A stretch of DNA of 64,000 nt. Source: Minwuia sp048007105. GTDB lineage: Bacteria; Pseudomonadota; Alphaproteobacteria; Minwuiales; Minwuiaceae. Below, in pieces: positions 26,893-36,637 of this stretch (its first letter is position 1; every line of letters begins with the position of its first letter). A program made the position numbers and the translations under genes. Below the pieces are notes generated by a model, which was not told the DNA's origin, did not search any database, and saw only the letters and a program-made list of their open reading frames with translations. Location: assembly GCF_048007105.1 (NCBI RefSeq), contig NZ_CP180352.1, positions 2,108,001-2,172,000 of the forward strand. Reading direction: 5' to 3'.

Positions 26893-27599
26893 CGTCCCTC
26901 ACTGTCGCACAGGCTTGGCCGCAGGAGCTCGATCGCTTCCGAGCGGGCGGCCTCGCGCTGGTTTTCGGGCAGGGCGCTGAACAGGGCCTGACCGAAGGTG
27001 TCCATCCATCCGCCGACATCGGTCGGCAGCGGCGTCGGGCGGGGGATCAGATCGGCTGTATGCACCTGGAATCCCGCGGCGGTCAGCAGCGAGCCGTATT
27101 CCTCCGGCGTCGGGAAGTACCAGGGCGAATGCGCCGCGCCGTCGACGCCGCGGGCGTTCAGTACGGCAATCATGGCCGTCAGGCAGGCGGCGACATTGCC
27201 GTGCCCGCCGAATTCGCCGACGAACCGGCCGCCGGGCCGCAGGGCGCGCTTGACGCCGGCCACGACCTTCTCAGGCTGCAGCATCCAGTGCAGCGCCGCA
27301 TTGGAGAAGACGGCGTCGAACTCGGCATCGAAGTCGAGGGCGTGCCCGTCCATCACATGGGCGTTCAGCCCCTTCTCCCGGGCGACGCGGATCATGTCCG
27401 CGCCCGCATCGACCCCGACCACATCGCAGCCTGCCTGAACCAGCTTCTCGGTCAGATAGCCGTCGCCGCAGCCGAGATCGAGAATGCGCTCGCCCGGGCG
27501 GGGATCCAGCAGTTCGACGACAGGCATGCCAAGTACCGGCACGAAGCCGGCATTTGTCTGGTAGCGGTCGGATTTCCAGTCCTGGGACGTCGCGGTCAT
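26841..27599 (-). CDS. class I SAM-dependent methyltransferase
   Basis: A 252-residue methyltransferase with motif I ILDLGCGDGYLTEKL (about residue 40), motif II VVGVDAGADMI and post-motif FDAVFSNAALHWM. The ALHWM segment is typical of trans-aconitate or malonyl-ACP type small-molecule methyltransferases. Its ATG overlaps the stop of the MlaD-like gene (ATGA), and its 3' end runs 52 bases into the DUF2155 gene. Substrate unknown. Confidence 0.88.
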   Translation of the reverse strand: MTATSQDWKSDRYQTNAGFVPVLGMPVVELLDPRPGERILDLGCGDGYLTEKLVQAGCDVVGVDAGADMIRVAREKGLNAHVMDGHALDFDAEFDAVFSNAALHWMLQPEKVVAGVKRALRPGGRFVGEFGGHGNVAACLTAMIAVLNARGVDGAAHSPWYFPTPEEYGSLLTAAGFQVHTADLIPRPTPLPTDVGGWMDTFGQALFSALPENQREAARSEAIELLRPSLCDSEGRWTADYVRLRFSASLRA

Positions 27600-28045
27600 T
27601 CGCTCTTGCCGCTGGAGTAGATCGCCTGGCCGACAAGGTCGATCAGGTTCACCGACCCCTGGGCGAAGCGGAAATCGTCCCCGGCCTGCAGATTGTCCAG
27701 CCCGCCGCCCGGCTCGACCGACAGGAAGGTGTCGCCCAGCAGACCGTCGGTCAGCACGCGGATGGCCGAATCGTCGGGGATGCCCACGCCATTGCGGATG
27801 CTCATCTTGACCACGGCCAGCAGGCTGGGTTGTTCAAGATCCATTTCGGTTACCGAGCCGATGGAGATGCCTGACATGCGCACGTCGGCGCCGACATTCA
27901 GCCCGCTGACATTGTTGAACTTCGCCCCCAGGGGATAGCCGGCCGACGGCGAGATGTCGGCGGTCCGGTAGGCGAAGATCACGAAGATCACGGCGATGGC
28001 GATGACCACCGCGCCGATGACGGTTTCCAGGACGTTGCTTGCCAT
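27596..28045 (-). CDS. mlaD: MlaD-type MCE-domain phospholipid transport protein
   Basis: A 149-residue MCE protein. One N-terminal transmembrane helix (VIGAVVIAIAVIFVIFAY) is followed by the MCE core: YPLGAKFNNVSGLNVGADVR, GISIGSVTEM, then ISIRVLTDGLLGDTFLSVEPGG-like segments. MlaD hexamers bind phospholipids and carry them between membranes with MlaFEB. The other mla genes are absent from this window. In alphaproteobacteria this single gene is often next to the NDUFA12 and DUF2155 genes, as here. The ATG at 28045 is used because the longer upstream frame is not MCE-like. Confidence 0.92.
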   Translation of the reverse strand: MASNVLETVIGAVVIAIAVIFVIFAYRTADISPSAGYPLGAKFNNVSGLNVGADVRMSGISIGSVTEMDLEQPSLLAVVKMSIRNGVGIPDDSAIRVLTDGLLGDTFLSVEPGGGLDNLQAGDDFRFAQGSVNLIDLVGQAIYSSGKSE

Positions 28046-28059
28046 GACTCCCCGCGCTT

Positions 28060-28407
28060 CTAGCTGTCCGGCGACCAGGCCTGATAGTCGCCCGTGGCTG
28101 CGGCGCGGCGGCCGCCACGGGTGACGTGGCCCTTCGGACGGTAGGCGTGCGGCGTGCCGGTCAGGTTCGGCTGATGCGGCTTCTCCCAGTTGTACTGGGG
28201 ATCGCCGCTCGCCGGCGCCTGGTCGATAGTGTGATGCAGCCACGCGTTCCACAGCGGCGGCACCTTGGATCCTTCCTCGATCCCCTTGTAGACCACCCAG
28301 CGGCGGCTCTCGTCCTTGCGGCTGACGTAATAGGCGTTGCCGAACTGGTCCTCGCCGACCTTCTTGCCGGTCCGCCAGGTCAGGAAGCGGGTGATCGCGT
28401 TGGGCAT
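28060..28407 (-). CDS. NADH:ubiquinone oxidoreductase accessory subunit NDUFA12-like
   Basis: A 115-residue homologue of the mitochondrial complex I subunit NDUFA12 (B17.2). It has the family pattern LTWRTGKKVGEDQFGNAYY, then RRWVVYKG, PPLWNAWLHHTIDQAP and YNWEKPHQPNLTGT. It is found in alphaproteobacteria and mitochondria, where it binds the peripheral arm of complex I. The gene leads the operon NDUFA12-mlaD-methyltransferase-DUF2155, with a 14-base gap to mlaD. Confidence 0.93.
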   Translation of the reverse strand: MPNAITRFLTWRTGKKVGEDQFGNAYYVSRKDESRRWVVYKGIEEGSKVPPLWNAWLHHTIDQAPASGDPQYNWEKPHQPNLTGTPHAYRPKGHVTRGGRRAAATGDYQAWSPDS

Positions 28408-28478
28408 CTTGTCAGGGGCTCCGATGTGAAGTCGCGGCGAATATGCCGAATGGGCTCAGGCAGGTAAAGTACTGCGGC

Positions 28479-29170
28479 TCAGGGGCTGGATTGTGGCAGG
28501 TCGGCGCGGAAGGTGAAGCTGCCCTTGCCGTCGGGTGCGAAATCGATCTGGACGCGGACTTCGCTGTCGCAGAGCCGTACCGTCCAGACCTCCCGCCAGA
28601 GCCGTTCCGCTGGGGCCGCCTCGGCCGAACGCCCGAGATAGCGCACGAAGCGTGTATCCACGATCCGCCGCGCCCCCTCGCGGCATTTCCGCCCCGCCCG
28701 CGCGCCCGCGATGGCGAAAGCGGCTTCCGAGGCGTCGTATTGCAGCTTGCCGTCGGCCTTGGAACTGCCGGGCAGAAGCAGGGTCAGATGGGGCGAATCG
28801 CCCTCGATGCCGGATACCAGAACATTGTGGAGCACTGTCTCGCCGCAGCGGTCGATCGCCATCTGCTCCCGCCACTGCCCGCCCTGGGGGATCGGCAGCG
28901 CGCCGAAGAAGACCGGTTCGGCGACGATCCGGAGTTCCCGCCGCTGCATGCCCTTCAGTTCGCGCGTGCAGCCGGGGGCGATCAGCCGTTCCAGGCCGGC
29001 GATCGCGCGGCCGATGTCCTCGAGATAGGCAGACGACGAAACGTACTTCCGCAGCGGCGCAGCCCAGTCAGGCTCGGCGGTGACCGCCGGGATACAGACC
29101 ATCAGCGCCGAGGCCAACGCAAACAGCCGCGCAGCGCGCCGGTCGAGCCAACCCGCGCGGCGCGGCCTCA

Positions 29171-29171
<1 letters not shown>
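28479..29171 (-). CDS. hypothetical exported protein
   Basis: A 230-residue protein with a basic N-terminus and a signal-peptide-like stretch (LFALASALMVCIPAVTAEP). The mature part has four to five cysteines (PGCTREL, IDRCGETV, GRKCREG, VRLCDSEV) that could form disulfides. No family recognised. Its ATG overlaps the stop of valS by one base (TAATG), so it is probably translated by re-initiation after ValS. Function unknown; the pairing with valS may only be positional. Confidence 0.75.
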
Positions 29172-31804
<2,633 letters not shown>

Positions 31805-31889
31805 CGTCCTGTCCGTGAATGGCCGCCCGCAGCCCGAAAGCCGCGCCCGCGGAATAGGCCGCTGTCCTAGGTCGGCGAGGGGCCGCTGG

Positions 31890-32327
31890 TCAAGGGGCTG
31901 GGCGGCTTTCCGCCGCCACGGGCGGGTTCGGCCGGGTCACCAGCCAGATTCCGACGGCGGCCATGCAGGTGCCGGCGACCCAGGGGATGAAGGATTCCGG
32001 GCCGTAGAGCCAGAGCAGCAGGGCGAAGCTGGAGCTCATGACCAGAACGGCGGCGATCTTGGCCTTGCGCGGGACGGCGCGGTACTTCTCCCAGTCCTGC
32101 ACCGGCGCGCCGAGCCAGGGATGATGGTAGAGCCAGTCGTGGAAGCGGCGGCTGGAGCGCGAGAATGCCCAGGCGGCGATCAGCAGGAACGGCACGCCGG
32201 GCAGTCCCGGCAGGATCACGCCGGCGACGCCGACCACCGTGCAGGTCCAGCCCAGCACGATCAGCAGCACCCGCACGGCGCCATGAGGCAGGGGCGGCGG
32301 CTCGTCGTCTTGCGGGGAACTGGTCAT
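31890..32327 (-). CDS. DUF454 (YbaN family) membrane protein
   Basis: A 145-residue protein with three hydrophobic segments. The family core is GVAGVILPGLPGVPFLLIAA, then WAFSRSSRRFHDWLYHHPWLG and VPRKAKIAAV. The ATG at 32327 fits the family length; a longer frame to 32519 adds residues not seen in YbaN. YbaN proteins are inner-membrane proteins of unknown function. It is divergent from the VOC gene (131-base gap) and runs into the valS start region. Confidence 0.88.
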   Translation of the reverse strand: MTSSPQDDEPPPLPHGAVRVLLIVLGWTCTVVGVAGVILPGLPGVPFLLIAAWAFSRSSRRFHDWLYHHPWLGAPVQDWEKYRAVPRKAKIAAVLVMSSSFALLLWLYGPESFIPWVAGTCMAAVGIWLVTRPNPPVAAESRPAP

Positions 32328-32458
32328 GGGGCTTCCGGAACCGGTCGGCGGCGAGGCGGCAGCAAAGCACAGAAGCGCCGGGCGCTGCAGAATTTCTGGC
32401 CGCCGCGCCGGTTCGGGTGCAGGCTTGATCCAGTCCGTCCGGAACGGGAGGTCCGACG

Positions 32459-33076
32459 ATGAACGAACTGCGCCCCGCACCTGCCGCATCGCGGCCCGCC
32501 AATCCGGGCCTGACGCCACAGATGCTGAACCACGCCGCCTATGTCACCCATGATGTCGAGGCGACGGCCGACTTCTATACCCGGGTCATGGGGATGGAAC
32601 TGGCGAGCACGATCTATGACGACACCGTGCCATCGACCGGCGATGCCTTCCCCTATTTCCATATCTTCTTCCGCATGGCCGACGGATCGACCGTGGCCTT
32701 CTTCGAGGCGCCGGGCCTGCCGGAGAAAGCGGCCTCGACCCACCGGGCCTATGACGTCTTCGAACATTTAGCCATGCAGGCGCCCGACCGTGCCGGCGTG
32801 GAGGCCTGGCGCGACTGGCTGGTCTCGAACGGCATCGAGGTGATCGGTCCGGTGGATCACAAGGGCATGCTGCTGTCGATCTACTTTCATGACCCGAACG
32901 GAATCCGGCTGGAGATCACGACGCCGCTCGAAGCGGACTGGAACCGCCATGCCGGTCAGGGGCGCGCGGACCTGGAAGCCTGGGTCGAGACCAAGAAGAA
33001 GGCCGAAGCCGAGGGGCGCGACGTGAACGAGGCGCTGCTGGAGCTGATCCGGGAAACGCGGAAGCGCTACGGCTGA
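32459..33076 (+). CDS. VOC (glyoxalase/dioxygenase) superfamily protein
   Basis: A 205-residue protein with one vicinal-oxygen-chelate domain at about residues 20-160. The beta-alpha-beta repeats are HAAYVTHDVEATADFYTRVMGM and the later LSIYFHDPNGIRLEIT. His and Glu of the metal site fit LNHAAYVTH and GIRLEITT. The C-terminal 40 residues are helical. GGAGG precedes the ATG. Ring-cleaving dioxygenase, glyoxalase and isomerase members share this fold; the reaction is not assigned. Confidence 0.87.
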   Translation: MNELRPAPAASRPANPGLTPQMLNHAAYVTHDVEATADFYTRVMGMELASTIYDDTVPSTGDAFPYFHIFFRMADGSTVAFFEAPGLPEKAASTHRAYDVFEHLAMQAPDRAGVEAWRDWLVSNGIEVIGPVDHKGMLLSIYFHDPNGIRLEITTPLEADWNRHAGQGRADLEAWVETKKKAEAEGRDVNEALLELIRETRKRYG

Positions 33077-33082
33077 GCGGCG

Positions 33083-33682
33083 TCAGCCCTTCTTGTCGTC
33101 GACCTCGCCGGCCAGCTTGGCAATCTCGCGTTCGACGATGCGCTGGACGATGGCGGGCAGGTTCTGGTCCAGCCATTCCTTCAGCATAGGCCGCAGCAGT
33201 TCCTTGGTGATGTCTTCCAGCGTCCGGTGCGTCGGCACCGAGATATCGCGCTGCGCCGAAACGGTGCGGGCCAGTGAGGCCAGAGAAGCCGAGGCATCCG
33301 CGGCCGTGTCGTCGGAGATCAGCCGCGAGAGATCCTGCGCCGCGTAGGGATCCGGCTGCGGACGGTAGGCCGGCGCGGGTTCTTCCTCGAAGGACAGGTC
33401 ATCCTCGCCGGCGTCGCCGGACAGATCGGTGACCGAGCCGTCATCCTCGACCAGCTGGTCGAGTTCGAGCACATCTTCCTCTTCCGGCTCGGGTTCGGGT
33501 TCCGGTTCCGGCTCGGGAGCGGGTTCCGGCTCAGGCTCGGGTTCCGGCTCAGGCTCCGGTTCGGCAGCGACAGGGGCCGGCTGCTGCTTCGGCTCGCCGT
33601 CCTCGTCTTCCGAAATGATGCGGCGAATGGAGGAGAGAATCTCCTCCATCGTCGGTTCGCTCTGGGCGTTTGCGTCGCTCAT
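33083..33682 (-). CDS. popZ: polar organizing protein PopZ (DUF2497)
   Basis: A 199-residue PopZ-type protein. The N-terminal helix is EEILSSIRRIISED (about residues 13-26). A Pro/Glu-rich linker follows at about residues 37-70, then an acidic middle region. The C-terminal self-assembly region is LRPMLKEWLDQNLPAIVQR followed by EIAKLAGEV. In Caulobacter PopZ forms the polar matrix that anchors ParB-parS and recruits cell-cycle proteins; both termini carry these functions here. The linker is encoded by a degenerate hexamer repeat. It is divergent in position from tolC by 99 bases (same strand, downstream), in the conserved tolC-popZ-valS order. Confidence 0.93.
   Translation of the reverse strand: MSDANAQSEPTMEEILSSIRRIISEDEDGEPKQQPAPVAAEPEPEPEPEPEPEPAPEPEPEPEPEPEEEDVLELDQLVEDDGSVTDLSGDAGEDDLSFEEEPAPAYRPQPDPYAAQDLSRLISDDTAADASASLASLARTVSAQRDISVPTHRTLEDITKELLRPMLKEWLDQNLPAIVQRIVEREIAKLAGEVDDKKG
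33484..33570. repeat. degenerate hexanucleotide repeat coding for the PopZ Pro-Glu linker
   Basis: Repeating units of the type ggttcc, ggctcg and gggttc cover this stretch and encode an (Glu-Pro)n run in popZ, broken once by Ala-Pro. Such low-complexity DNA is prone to slippage in whole repeat units, which would keep the frame and change linker length. It is coding and not a CRISPR or satellite array. Confidence 0.8.
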
Positions 33683-33781
33683 GCCAGTTCCGCGTCAATG
33701 GGTTGGCCGCCCGCTCGGGCCGGCAGTCCTGCTTCACACTGCACGGGCGACGCTAAGTTTTGGTTAACGCGTCGGAAAGGC

Positions 33782-35164
33782 TCAGTCCAGCCCGCCGTCC
33801 GTACCGTACCAGCGATCGCGCGTCTCCCGGTAGTGGATGGTGGGGTCATAGACCTCCACATCCAGCCCCAGGCTGGCTACATCCAGGCGCCCGATGGCGT
33901 CCAGCAACTGGAAGGCGGCGACGTATTCGTCGCGTTCCGACTGGACCAGAGCGACCTGGGAATCGAGCAGATCCTGTTCGGCGTCGAGAACGTCCAGCGT
34001 GGTCCGGGAGCCGACCTGGGCTTCCTGGATGACGCCTTCCAGCGCGATCTCGTTGGCGCGGACCTCGGCGCGGCCCGCGGTGATGCGGGCCCGTGCGGTC
34101 TCCAGCGCTTCCCAGGCCTGGGTCACGCCCTCGATCACCAGCCGCTGGGTTTCCTGCACCTGCAGGCGGCGCTGGTTGTGGACGTTGCGCTGCTGGCGGA
34201 CGCCGCTGTAGACGGCCCCCTGCTGGTACAGCGGTACGGTCACGACGCCGCGGAGCCGCAGCGTGTTGCTGAAATCGCCGCCCTGGGTGCCATTGCGCTG
34301 ATGGCTGGCGAGGCCTTCCAGATCGACCTGCGGCAGCAGCTGCCCCGAGGTGGCGCGGATATCGGCCTTGGCGGAGTTGGCGGTGCTCATGGCTGCCAGA
34401 AGGTCCGGATTCTCGGCCTGCGCGATGGTCACCGCCTCGTCCTCGCTGGCAGGCAGCTGCGGCAGGGGCGGCGGCGGCTCCAGCTGCCCCGGCGCGTTGC
34501 CGACAGCGCGCGAATAGGCGGCGCGGGCGGCGATCAGGTTCCCCTCGGCCTGCGCCCGGTCGGCGGCGGCGCGCGACAGCGCGGCCTCGGCCTGGGACAC
34601 GTCGGTACGGGTGATTTCGCCGACCTCGAAGCGGTCCTTCGCGGCCTCCAGCTGCCGCTCCAGCCGCTCCTCGTTGTTCAGGTTCAGCTGCACGACGGCA
34701 TAGTTCTGCAGCACGTCCAGATAGACGGTGACGACGTCGAGCAGTACGTCCTGTTCGGTCGAGCGGAGGTTCTCCTGGCCCGCCTTGACCAGCGCTTCCG
34801 CCGATTCGATCTGCGCATCGACGGTGCCGCCTTCATACAGGGGCTGCACGATGTTCAGGTTGGCGTTGGCCGGCAGCGTCGAGTTCGTCGACGCGATGCC
34901 CCGGACTTCCTGATCGTTGAGCTGCGCGCCGAGATCGCCGGTGACGATCACCGTCGGCTTCCAGCCCGAGATCGCCTGGTTGACGTTCTCGTCGTTGGCG
35001 CGCTGATTGGCCCGTTCCGCCTGGATCGTCGGGTTGGTGGCATAGGCCGCCACCAGCGCGTCACGCAGGGTCTCGGCGCTCGCCGCCGCCGACAGGCCCA
35101 GAAGGCAGAGCGCCCCGGCAGCTGTCAGTAGCGGGCGATGGACGGATCGATATCGAGCGACCAT
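33782..35164 (-). CDS. tolC: TolC-family outer membrane channel protein
   Basis: A 460-residue outer-membrane efflux channel. A signal peptide (TAAGALCLLGLSAAASA) is followed by the two OEP repeats: TLRDALVAAYATNPTIQAER opening the first and EAVTIAQAENPDLLAA the second. NIVQPLYEGGTVDAQIE and VTVPLYQQGAVYSGVR are the twin beta-barrel-entry motifs. A good AAGGAGG precedes the ATG. It would supply the channel for the type I secretion pair at 10.6-13.7 kb and for RND pumps. Its start overlaps the rhodanese gene by 40 bases. Confidence 0.95.
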   Translation of the reverse strand: MVARYRSVHRPLLTAAGALCLLGLSAAASAETLRDALVAAYATNPTIQAERANQRANDENVNQAISGWKPTVIVTGDLGAQLNDQEVRGIASTNSTLPANANLNIVQPLYEGGTVDAQIESAEALVKAGQENLRSTEQDVLLDVVTVYLDVLQNYAVVQLNLNNEERLERQLEAAKDRFEVGEITRTDVSQAEAALSRAAADRAQAEGNLIAARAAYSRAVGNAPGQLEPPPPLPQLPASEDEAVTIAQAENPDLLAAMSTANSAKADIRATSGQLLPQVDLEGLASHQRNGTQGGDFSNTLRLRGVVTVPLYQQGAVYSGVRQQRNVHNQRRLQVQETQRLVIEGVTQAWEALETARARITAGRAEVRANEIALEGVIQEAQVGSRTTLDVLDAEQDLLDSQVALVQSERDEYVAAFQLLDAIGRLDVASLGLDVEVYDPTIHYRETRDRWYGTDGGLD

Positions 35165-35451
35165 CGGTCGAGGCCTCCTTCAAGATTTGTCACGTTGTCG
35201 CGGCCCTGGCTGCGCAGGAACTGCACCGCCTGCATGCTGCGGCCGCCATGGTGGCAATTGATCACCACCGGCCGGTCGGCGGGCACGTCGGCCAGCCGGG
35301 CCGGCAGGGTCTGCAGCGGGATGTGGATGGCGCCCTCGATGTGGCCCTGGTCGAATTCCCATTGCTCGCGGACGTCGACGACGGCTGCGCCGGCGTCGCG
35401 CATCGTCGCGGCTTCCTGGACGCCGACCTGAAGCGGCAGTGAATTGCTCAA
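35125..35451 (-). CDS. rhodanese-like domain protein
   Basis: A 108-residue single-domain rhodanese with the family segments DAGAAVVDVREQWEFDQGHI, AIHIPLQTLP and the active-site loop VINCHHGGRSM. The Cys nucleophile is present, so sulfur transfer or a phosphatase-like role is possible. The start is taken as TTG at 35451, which overlaps the PIMT-like stop as TTGA and has AGGGG 8 bases upstream; no in-frame ATG exists before the domain. Its 3' end overlaps tolC by 40 bases, so three consecutive genes are translationally coupled. Confidence 0.88.
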   Translation of the reverse strand: MSNSLPLQVGVQEAATMRDAGAAVVDVREQWEFDQGHIEGAIHIPLQTLPARLADVPADRPVVINCHHGGRSMQAVQFLRSQGRDNVTNLEGGLDRWSLDIDPSIARY

Positions 35452-36107
35452 AAGACGAACCCCTGCTTCATCTCGAAGCCCGGCAGGACCGGCGTCGCCG
35501 CATCGAACAGCGGCCGCTTGCCGATATTGCCCTGGCGGGTGAACAGATGCGCCACGCCCATGCCGTCCCGGCGCAGGACGGTCAGCAGCCGGCCGCCTTC
35601 GGCGACCTGGTCCAGCAGCGCCTGCGGCACTTCGGCGACCGCGCCCTCGACCAGAACCACATCGTAGGGTCCCTGGTCGGGCAGGCCTTCTGCCAGCGGG
35701 GCTTCGACGACGGCGACATTGGTGATGTCGAGCGCCGCAAGCGTCTCCGTCGCGCCGGCGACATAGGCCGGATCGCTGTCGACGGCGACCACCGTGTTGG
35801 CGAGCGCGGCCATCACGGCCGCGGCGTATCCGGTCAGGCAGCCGACATCGAGAACCATGTCGTCCGCCTCGATCTCCGCGGACTGCAGCAGGCGGGTCAG
35901 GACCATCGGCTCCATCAGATAGCGCCCGCCGCCGAACGGCAGATCCTCGTCGATATAGGCGATGCCCTGCAGGTCCTTCGGCACGAAGCGTTCCCGCGGG
36001 ACCGTACGCAGCGCATCGGTGAGGCGGTCGTCGACGAGTTTGTTGGGCCGCAGCTGGCTGTTCACCATGGCCGTGCGGGCGGCCTCGAAATCCAGGCTGG
36101 CGGACAT
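35448..36107 (-). CDS. protein-L-isoaspartate O-methyltransferase family protein
   Basis: A 219-residue SAM-binding protein of the PIMT family (COG2518). The N-terminus reads NSQLRPNKLVDDRLTDAL, VPRERFVPKDL follows, and motif I is VLDVGCLTGYAAAVMA. The region that in true PIMT reads TISQP (substrate-contacting Ser) reads RYLMEP here, so repair of isoaspartyl residues may be lost. This form is common upstream of tolC in alphaproteobacteria. It starts the coupled run with the rhodanese and tolC genes. Confidence 0.87.
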   Translation of the reverse strand: MSASLDFEAARTAMVNSQLRPNKLVDDRLTDALRTVPRERFVPKDLQGIAYIDEDLPFGGGRYLMEPMVLTRLLQSAEIEADDMVLDVGCLTGYAAAVMAALANTVVAVDSDPAYVAGATETLAALDITNVAVVEAPLAEGLPDQGPYDVVLVEGAVAEVPQALLDQVAEGGRLLTVLRRDGMGVAHLFTRQGNIGKRPLFDAATPVLPGFEMKQGFVF

Positions 36108-36310
36108 CCAAATCTTCCTGTCGCACGGGCGGCGGGGCGGTGCCCTGCCGCGGATTTAACGTTACAGCTGGGGGTTATACGGTGCGGGGCCAGAGCGTGC
36201 AATGCAGCGGGCGCAACGGTTTGTGACTGATCCGCAACGCTGGCGGCGTTCCGGACTTGACCCTCCGGCCCGGTGGAGCCTATATCGCCGCCCACCACTC
36301 GATGTGACGA

Positions 36311-36384
36311 GGCGCGGTGGCGGAGTGGTGACGCAACGGACTGCAAATCCGTGTACACCGGTTCGATTCCGGTCCGCGCCTCCA
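36311..36384 (+). tRNA. tRNA-Cys (anticodon GCA)
   Basis: The acceptor arms GGCGCGG and CCGCGCC pair fully. The anticodon arm is ACGGA/TCCGT with loop CTGCAAA (anticodon GCA), and the T arm is ACCGG/CCGGT with loop TTCGATT. The discriminator T is followed by an encoded CCA. The length of 74 with CCA is normal for tRNA-Cys. Confidence 0.97.
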
Positions 36385-36512
36385 GTTTTCCGTGTGGCTC
36401 CGCAGCCGGAAGGCGCGGGGTCGGCGGTGGGCGAATGCAGGCGGTGCGGCGGGCAACTTTTCTCTGGTCAAGGCCAGCGGGCTTTGCTATCAGCCGCCTC
36501 CGCCAAGAATGC

Positions 36513-36588
36513 TCCGCGGTAGCTCAGTTGGTAGAGCAAGCGGCTGTTAACCGCTCGGTCGTAGGTTCGAGTCCTACCCGCGGAGCCA
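36513..36588 (+). tRNA. tRNA-Asn (anticodon GTT)
   Basis: The acceptor arms TCCGCGG and CCGCGGA pair fully. The anticodon arm is AGCGG/CCGCT with loop CTGTTAA (anticodon GTT), and the T arm is GTAGG/CCTAC with loop TTCGAGT. The discriminator G is followed by an encoded CCA. It lies 128 bases after tRNA-Cys; the two may share a transcript. Confidence 0.97.
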
Positions 36589-36637
36589 ATTCTTCCCCCA
36601 TCGCTTTCGTTTCCCGGACAGTCGGCCGGCTGTCCCG

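Noticed and set aside
33429..33767. A Ser/Gly-repeat frame on the plus strand suggesting a repeat protein or CRISPR-like array.
   Set aside because: It is the complement of the Pro-Glu linker of popZ; there are no spacers and no regular repeat unit.
36311..36588. An integration site with an adjacent mobile element at the tRNA pair.
   Set aside because: No integrase gene and no repeat of a tRNA 3' end were seen nearby.
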